Below, in pieces: positions 6,788-10,939 of a DNA stretch of 10,939 nt. The DNA lies in the NCBI GenBank assembly GCA_035525495.1, contig DATLED010000065.1, forward strand, positions 1 to 10,939, written 5' to 3'. Under the pieces are notes generated by a model. The model searched no databases. It was given only the letters and a program-made list of their open reading frames with translations, and was not told where the DNA came from. How positions within the stretch are numbered: the stretch's first letter is position 1; the number at the start of each line of letters is the position of its first letter. The stretch is from DATLED01 sp035525495. Its GTDB lineage: Bacteria; Actinomycetota; Acidimicrobiia; Acidimicrobiales; CADCTF01. Position numbers and translations under genes: made by a program.

Positions 6788-8592
6788 CCGCGGCTCCCGA
6801 GGATGAGGGGGTCCACGCGTGGCGGTCGGGCGCGGCGGTCGCGACCTACCTCCCGAGCCGCTACTTCTCCGGAGGGTCGTGCTGGGCGCTGCACCACGCC
6901 GTCCCCGTGCTGACGGGCCTGGTCCTCAAGGCGATCTTCGACCGCGTCGGCGGCGGCCCGTCGACGGCGTCCGCGGCGCTCGGTCTGGTCGGCGTGCTCG
7001 TTGCCGTCGAGGCGATGCAGGCTCTGATCTTCTACGCCGCGCTGTTGCTGTGGCCGGCCTGGTGGCACACGGTCTTCGCCTTGGTGCGCACGAACCTGTT
7101 GGGGTCGATCCTCGAGGATCGCGTCCCGCCGTCGGTGCGGCTACCCGGCTCGCCGGCCGAGGCGGTCGGGCGCTTCCGGGAGGACGTGTCGGACCTCGTG
7201 TGGTTCGTCGACATCTGGGTCGACGTCGCGGGCGGCGTGCTGTTCACCGTCGTGGCGTTGGTGATCATGGTGCGCATCGACCCGCTGATCACCTTGGTCG
7301 TCGCACTGCCCATGCTGGCGGTCGTGGGGGTGACTCGGTTCCTGAGCCGACGCATCCGCGCCTACCACGAGGCCTTCCGGCAGGCCGGCGCCACCGTCGG
7401 GTCGTTGGTGGCGGAGCTGTTCTCGAACGTCTTGGCGGTCAAGGCGGGTGGCGCCGAGGACGTCGCCATGCAGCGGCTGCGGGCCGAGAACGCGCACCGT
7501 CGCGAAAACGGCGTGAAGTCCGAGCTGACGCAGAGCCTCATTCCGATGTGCAGCGAGGTCGCCGTGCAGGGGACGATCGGGGTGGTCCTGCTGCTGGCCG
7601 CGCCGGCGATGCGGCGCGGGGACTTCACCGTCGGCGATCTCGCGTTGTTCACGACCTACGCAGGTGCGCTGACGCAGCTTCCGCGGTGGACGGGTCGGAT
7701 GCTCGGCAAGCACCGCGAGGCGACGGTGGCGCTGCGGAGGATGGTGCGGCTGTTGCCGGTCGGCGGGACATCGGCGGACGTGGTCGGGCACCGCCCGGTG
7801 TTCGTGCGGCGTCCACCTCCGCCGCTGCCGCCGCTCGCCGTCTCCGCCGCGGACGAGTTGGAGCGACTCGAGGTGCGGGGCCTGACGTCGCTCCACGGGT
7901 CGTCGGGTCGGGGCGTGCGCGATATCGAACTCGTCGTCGAGGGCGGGCGGTTCACCGTCGTGACCGGAGCGATCGGCGCCGGCAAGACGACGCTGGTGCG
8001 GGCGCTGCTCGGGTTGCTCCCGACGTCGGCGGGCGAGGTGCGGTGGAACGACTTCGTGGTCGAGGACCCGGCGGCGTTCTTCGTGCCGCCCCGGACGGCG
8101 TACGCCGGACAGGTGCCGCGCCTCTTCAGCGCGTCGTTGGAGGAGAACATCCGCCTCGGCTGGCCGGCGACGGACGGGGAGCTAGCGGCGGCGCTGGCCG
8201 CGGCCGCGTTGGGCGACGACGTCGAGGAGTTCCCGGATGGCCTCGGGACGCTCGTGGGGCCTCGAGGCGTGCGCCTGAGCGGTGGGCAGCTCCAGCGGGC
8301 GACGGCGGCGCGGGCGCTCGTCCGCCGACCGTCGTTGTTGGTCGTCGACGATCTGTCGAGCGCCCTCGATGTCGAGACCGAGCGGCGGCTGTGGGATGGA
8401 CTCGGGTCGGCGACGTGTCTCGTCGTGTCGCACCGCCGGGCGGCGCTGGAGCGGGCCGACGCCGTCGTCGTGCTGGATCGCGGCCGGGTGGCGGCGGCGG
8501 GCGACCTCGGCCACCTCCTGCGCACCTCTCCGGAGATGCGCCGCCTCTGGCGGGAAGAGCTGGTGGTCGAGGGCGAGGAAGCGCTGTTGTAG
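6784..8592 (+). CDS. ABC exporter half-transporter, subunit 2 (TMD-NBD, degenerate Walker B)
   Basis: Partner of the preceding half-transporter, 602 residues, ATG overlapping its stop (ATGA). The membrane domain covers ~1-325, with hydrophobic stretches near 38-52, 64-90, 146-164, 168-184 and 262-276. A proline-rich linker VRRPPPPLPPL (341-351) leads to the nucleotide-binding domain: Walker A GAIGAGKT (395-402), Q-loop Gln443, canonical LSGGQ (498-502), Walker B LLVVDD (518-523), D-loop SALD (526-529), H-loop His550. The catalytic Glu position is Asp523, and no aromatic A-loop residue is evident near 370. Paired with subunit 1, the site built from these Walker motifs and the partner's VSAGE signature is degenerate, as in known asymmetric exporters such as TM287/288, LmrCD, BmrCD and TmrAB. 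Any start upstream of 6784 in this frame lies inside subunit 1 and is not credible. The substrate is unknown. Confidence 0.92.
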   Translation: MTAAPEDEGVHAWRSGAAVATYLPSRYFSGGSCWALHHAVPVLTGLVLKAIFDRVGGGPSTASAALGLVGVLVAVEAMQALIFYAALLLWPAWWHTVFALVRTNLLGSILEDRVPPSVRLPGSPAEAVGRFREDVSDLVWFVDIWVDVAGGVLFTVVALVIMVRIDPLITLVVALPMLAVVGVTRFLSRRIRAYHEAFRQAGATVGSLVAELFSNVLAVKAGGAEDVAMQRLRAENAHRRENGVKSELTQSLIPMCSEVAVQGTIGVVLLLAAPAMRRGDFTVGDLALFTTYAGALTQLPRWTGRMLGKHREATVALRRMVRLLPVGGTSADVVGHRPVFVRRPPPPLPPLAVSAADELERLEVRGLTSLHGSSGRGVRDIELVVEGGRFTVVTGAIGAGKTTLVRALLGLLPTSAGEVRWNDFVVEDPAAFFVPPRTAYAGQVPRLFSASLEENIRLGWPATDGELAAALAAAALGDDVEEFPDGLGTLVGPRGVRLSGGQLQRATAARALVRRPSLLVVDDLSSALDVETERRLWDGLGSATCLVVSHRRAALERADAVVVLDRGRVAAAGDLGHLLRTSPEMRRLWREELVVEGEEALL

Positions 8593-8820
8593 GCCTCGCT
8601 CTAAACGCCGCTGGAGTGTGCTTCCCGCGGCGCGCGCAGCGGCCTGGCCACGTTCGCGCCGGAAAGCCTCGCCGCCGGGCGGGACGTCCGGGTCCAGTGC
8701 GCCGCTGGCGTCGGGAGCGCCAGCGCGCAGCCGGCCGCCGAGCGGAAAGGCCTCGGCCCAGAGGGCGGCGCCGCAGAGCGAGGCCGAAGACACCGCTCTC
8801 CGCAGAGCGAGGCGGAACGA
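8593..8820. other. Noncoding GC-rich spacer with short repeats between the ABC genes and groESL control region
   Basis: I find no convincing gene in these 228 bases. They contain an exact 14-bp direct repeat, CCGCAGAGCGAGGC, at 8771-8784 and 8800-8813. An inverted copy of its core (GGCCTCGCTCT at 8592-8602) follows the ABC stop at once. Two similar blocks, CGGAAAGCCTCGCC near 8660 and CGGAAAGGCCTCGGCC near 8743, may be variants of the same unit. Two GC-rich hairpins are present (8703-8725 and 8737-8757). Some of this could end ABC transcription. Confidence 0.6.
8703..8725 (+). terminator. GC-rich hairpin, possible terminator of the ABC operon
   Basis: CGCTGGCG (8703-8710) and CGCCAGCG (8718-8725) form a perfect 8-bp stem around a 7-base loop. 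No T-run follows, so if it stops transcription it does so without the classical U-tract. It lies 110 bp after the ABC stop. Confidence 0.3.
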
Positions 8821-8847
8821 CTGGCACTCGCCGCTTGCGAGTGCCAG
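8821..8847. promoter_or_regulatory. CIRCE operator 1 (HrcA-binding site)
   Basis: CTGGCACTC, nine bases, GAGTGCCAG: a perfect inverted repeat with CIRCE geometry (consensus TTAGCACTC-N9-GAGTGCTAA). It differs from consensus symmetrically in both arms and covers the predicted -35 box. HrcA is the known repressor for this site; its gene is not in the window. Confidence 0.88.
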
Positions 8848-8863
8848 TGACGGCCACTATCGT
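8835..8863 (+). promoter_or_regulatory. Predicted groESL promoter
   Basis: TTGCGA (8835-8840) and TATCGT (8858-8863) are separated by 17 bases and each match the vegetative consensus at four of six positions. The -35 lies within CIRCE 1, and the predicted start near 8870 lies within CIRCE 2, a layout suited to repression by HrcA. The leader before groES would be about 75 nt. Confidence 0.5.
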
Positions 8864-8889
8864 TGGCACTCGCAGGGCCTGAGTGCTAA
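8863..8889. promoter_or_regulatory. CIRCE operator 2 (HrcA-binding site)
   Basis: TTGGCACTC, nine bases, GAGTGCTAA. The right arm is exactly the CIRCE consensus and the left arm differs at one base. It begins at the last base of the predicted -10 box and sits 56 bp upstream of groES, within the transcribed leader. Confidence 0.93.
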
Positions 8890-8931
8890 GCGCCTCCGGC
8901 CAGCCAACGCTCCGAATCACACCACGCCAAT

Positions 8932-8936
8932 GGAGG
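8932..8936 (+). promoter_or_regulatory. groES ribosome-binding site
   Basis: GGAGG lies eight bases before the ATG at 8945 and decides the start: the in-frame ATG at 8930 overlaps this site and has no ribosome-binding sequence of its own. Confidence 0.85.
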
Positions 8937-8944
8937 CGACCCGA

Positions 8945-9238
8945 ATGAACCTGCAGCCCCTGGACGACCGCATCGTCGTGCGCCCGAACGAGTCCGAGGA
9001 GACCACTGCGTCCGGCCTCGTCATCCCCGACACCGCCAAGGAGAAGCCCCAGCAGGGCGAGGTCCTGGCCGCCGGTCCGGGCCGCCGTGCCGAGAACACG
9101 GGTGAGCTGATCCCCCTCGACGTCAAGGTCGGCGACACCGTCGTCTACTCGAAGTACGGCGGCACCGAGATCACGATCGAGGGCGAGGACCTGCTGATCC
9201 TCACCGGCCGCGACGTCCTCGCCAAGGTGCAGAAGTAA
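8945..9238 (+). CDS. groES: Co-chaperonin GroES (Cpn10)
   Basis: Heptameric lid of the GroEL folding chamber in the cytoplasm. The 97 residues are full length: N-terminal strand LQPLDDRIVV (3-12), the mobile loop TTASGLVIPDTAKEK (20-34) whose hydrophobic triad binds GroEL, the GEVLAAGPG turn (38-46), GDTVVYSKYGGTEI (63-76), and the closing strand LILTGRDVLA (84-93). The start at 8945 is set by GGAGG eight bases upstream. The stop TAA shares its last A with the groEL ATG, which couples translation of the pair. Two CIRCE operators upstream imply HrcA-controlled heat-shock expression. Nothing unusual is seen in the protein. Confidence 0.98.
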   Translation: MNLQPLDDRIVVRPNESEETTASGLVIPDTAKEKPQQGEVLAAGPGRRAENTGELIPLDVKVGDTVVYSKYGGTEITIEGEDLLILTGRDVLAKVQK

Positions 9239-10884
9239 TGAGCAAGATCCTCAAGTTCGACGAGGCGGCTCGTCACGGCCTGGAGCAGGGCGTGAACAAG
9301 CTCGCCGATGCCGTGAAGGTGACGCTCGGCCCGAAGGGCCGCAACGTCGTCATCGAGAAGAAGTTCGGCGCCCCCACGATCACCAACGACGGTGTCACCA
9401 TCGCCAAGGAGATCGAGCTGGAGGACCCGTTCGAGAACATGGGCGCCCAGCTGGTGAAGGAGGTCGCCACCAAGACGAACGACGTCGCCGGTGACGGCAC
9501 CACCACCGCCACGGTGCTCGCCCAGGCGCTCGTGCGTGAGGGCATCAAGAACGTCACCGCCGGCGCCAACCCGATGGCCCTGAAGAAGGGCATCGACAAG
9601 GCGGTCAAGGCCGCCGTCGAGTCCATCAAGAGCCAGTCGAAGGAGGTCGAGGACCGCAGCGAGATCGCGCAGGTCGCCTCGATCTCGGCGGCCGATCCCG
9701 CCATCGGTGAGATCCTGGCCGACGCCATCGACAAGGTCGGCAAGGACGGCACCGTCACCGTCGAGGAGTCGAACACCTTCGGCATGGAGCTCGAGTTCGT
9801 CGAGGGCATGCAGTTCGACAAGGGGTACATCTCGGCCTACTTCGTCACCGACGCCGAGCGGCTCGAGACGGTGCTCGAGGATCCCTACATCCTCATCGCC
9901 AACTCCAAGATCGGCGCCGTGCACGCACTGCTCCCCGTGCTCGAGAAGGTCCTGCAGTCCGGCAAGCAGCTGCTGATCATCGCCGAGGACGTCGAGGGCG
10001 AGGCCCTGGCCACCCTCGTGCAGAACAAGATCCGCGGTGTCTTCCACAGCGCCGCCGTCAAGGCCCCCGGCTTCGGCGAGCGTCGCAAGGCCATGCTCCA
10101 GGACATCGCCACCCTCACCGGTGGCCAGGTCATCTCCGAGGAGGTCGGTCTCAAGCTCGAGAACGTCACCCTCGACCTGCTCGGCACGGCCCGCAAGGTC
10201 ATCATCACCAAGGACGACACCACCATCATCGAGGGTGGCGGGTCCGAGGACGACGTCAAGGGCCGCATCGCTCAGATCAAGCGTGAGATCGACGACACCG
10301 ACTCCGACTGGGATCGCGAGAAGCTCCAGGAGCGCCTCGCGAAGCTGGCCGGCGGCGTCGCCGTCGTCAAGGTCGGCGCGGCCACCGAGGTGGAGCTCAA
10401 GGAGAAGAAGCACCGCATCGAAGACGCCCTCTCGGCCACTCGTGCAGCCATCGAGGACGGCATCGTCGCCGGTGGCGGCACCGCTCTCCTCCGGGCCCGT
10501 GCCGATGTGCTCAAGGTCGTCGAGTCGCTCTCGGGCGACGAGGCAACCGGCGCCCGTTCGGTGTGGTCAGCGCTCGAGGCTCCGGCCAAGCTGATCGCGT
10601 CGAATGCTGGTCACGAGGGTGCGGTCGTCGTGCAGCAGGTGGAGCGTGAGACCGGTTCCACCGGCTTCAACGCCGCCACCGGCGAGTTCGAAGACCTCGT
10701 CAAGGCCGGCGTCATCGATCCGGCCAAGGTCACCCGAGCGGCACTGCAGAACGCAGCGTCGATCGCCGGCCTGCTCCTCACCACCGAGGTGCTCGTCACC
10801 GACGCCCCCGAGCCCGCAGGTGCGGCCGGCGGCGGCATGCCTGGCGGCATGGGTGGCATGGGCGGCATGGGCGGCATGATGTAG
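9238..10884 (+). CDS. groEL: Chaperonin GroEL (Cpn60)
   Basis: ATP-driven 14-subunit folding chamber working with GroES. The 548 residues are complete and show GPKGRNVV (31-38), TNDGVTIAKEIEL (49-61), the nucleotide-binding GDGTTT (85-90), the apical domain (about 190-370) with VKAPGFGERRKAMLQDIA (274-291), the catalytic Asp396 in RIEDAL (aligned with E. coli Asp398), AGGGTAL (411-417), and a GGM-repeat C-terminal tail ending GGMM. The tail is the usual bacterial form. Mycobacterial operon-linked GroEL1 instead ends in a His-rich tail, so this copy looks like the housekeeping type. The ATG at 9238 overlaps the groES stop; expression follows the CIRCE-controlled groES promoter. Confidence 0.98.
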   Translation: MSKILKFDEAARHGLEQGVNKLADAVKVTLGPKGRNVVIEKKFGAPTITNDGVTIAKEIELEDPFENMGAQLVKEVATKTNDVAGDGTTTATVLAQALVREGIKNVTAGANPMALKKGIDKAVKAAVESIKSQSKEVEDRSEIAQVASISAADPAIGEILADAIDKVGKDGTVTVEESNTFGMELEFVEGMQFDKGYISAYFVTDAERLETVLEDPYILIANSKIGAVHALLPVLEKVLQSGKQLLIIAEDVEGEALATLVQNKIRGVFHSAAVKAPGFGERRKAMLQDIATLTGGQVISEEVGLKLENVTLDLLGTARKVIITKDDTTIIEGGGSEDDVKGRIAQIKREIDDTDSDWDREKLQERLAKLAGGVAVVKVGAATEVELKEKKHRIEDALSATRAAIEDGIVAGGGTALLRARADVLKVVESLSGDEATGARSVWSALEAPAKLIASNAGHEGAVVVQQVERETGSTGFNAATGEFEDLVKAGVIDPAKVTRAALQNAASIAGLLLTTEVLVTDAPEPAGAAGGGMPGGMGGMGGMGGMM

Positions 10885-10917
10885 TTCTCGCTTCGGAAGC
10901 GGAGCTTCCTCAGCGAA
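10885..10917 (+). terminator. Stem-loop directly after groEL, probable terminator
   Basis: An inner perfect stem GGAAGC / GCTTCC with a GGA loop (10895-10909) is enclosed by TTCtCGCT / AGCGAA (10885-10892 and 10912-10917) with one bulged T. It starts right after the TAG stop. No T-run follows in the visible bases, as is common in high-GC actinobacteria, so termination is an inference from position and structure. Confidence 0.5.
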
Positions 10918-10939
10918 CAGTGCTTGTGAAGGCCGGCCC

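Noticed and set aside
8771..8813. CRISPR-like repeat
   Set aside because: Only two 14-bp copies with a 15-base gap; too few and too short for a CRISPR array, and no cas gene is nearby.
8593..8944. Upstream coding extension of groES through the spacer
   Set aside because: The frame is open through the spacer, but the translation is Arg/Ser/Ala/Pro-rich without family similarity and would run through both CIRCE operators and the promoter. GGAGG before 8945 sets the real start.
9145..10413. 422-codon minus-strand open frame opposite groES/groEL
   Set aside because: The Leu/Asp/Gly-rich low-complexity translation is the antisense shadow of the GroEL coding sequence; no ribosome-binding site or domain is visible.
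10831..10880. Tandem GGCATG-type DNA repeat
   Set aside because: It encodes the standard GGM tail of GroEL, so the repeat is explained by the protein.

Overview
The window is GC-rich (roughly two thirds G+C by eye), almost fully coding, and looks like an actinobacterial chromosome, perhaps a deep branch such as Acidimicrobiia. The grounds are the GTG/TTG starts, the 1-4 nt stop/start overlaps, the absence of U-rich terminators, and the gene order tsaE-tsaB-rimI-tsaD ... groES-groEL, which is the order in Mycobacterium (Rv3422c to Rv3417c). The species cannot be fixed from this sequence.

Layout. (1) 1-75 is the 3' end of an unidentified gene. (2) 77-3390 is a tightly packed plus-strand operon: a family-4 (Fe-S type) uracil-DNA glycosylase, tsaE, tsaB, rimI and tsaD. 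TsaB, TsaD and TsaE are the bacterial machinery that transfers threonylcarbamoyl to A37 of ANN-decoding tRNAs; the TsaC/Sua5 partner is not in the window. (3) 3392-5006 is a complete IS1380-family insertion sequence of 1615 bp with a minus-strand DDE transposase, 25-bp imperfect terminal inverted repeats and a perfect 5-bp target duplication, CTAAG. The target contains the tsaD stop codon, so the duplication keeps tsaD intact. (4) 5051-8592 holds two overlapping half-size ABC exporter genes that look like an asymmetric heterodimer: all visible degenerate ATP-site residues fall in one of the two composite sites. (5) 8593-8820 is noncoding, GC-rich and full of short repeats and hairpins. (6) 8821-8889 is the heat-shock control region, two CIRCE operators straddling a promoter. 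(7) 8945-10884 is groES-groEL, followed by a hairpin.

How the parts relate. The first operon joins tRNA modification with DNA repair and protein N-acetylation. Before the IS arrived, the first ABC gene began 40 bp after the tsaD stop. The IS now separates them, so the exporter needs its own promoter; a candidate leaderless promoter lies just outside the IS right end. groES-groEL should be an independent HrcA-controlled unit.

I do not see a wholly new system. The points most worth a second look are the IS insertion at the stop codon, the missing Fe-S ligand in the uracil-DNA glycosylase, and the asymmetric ABC pair inserted into an otherwise conserved gene neighbourhood.
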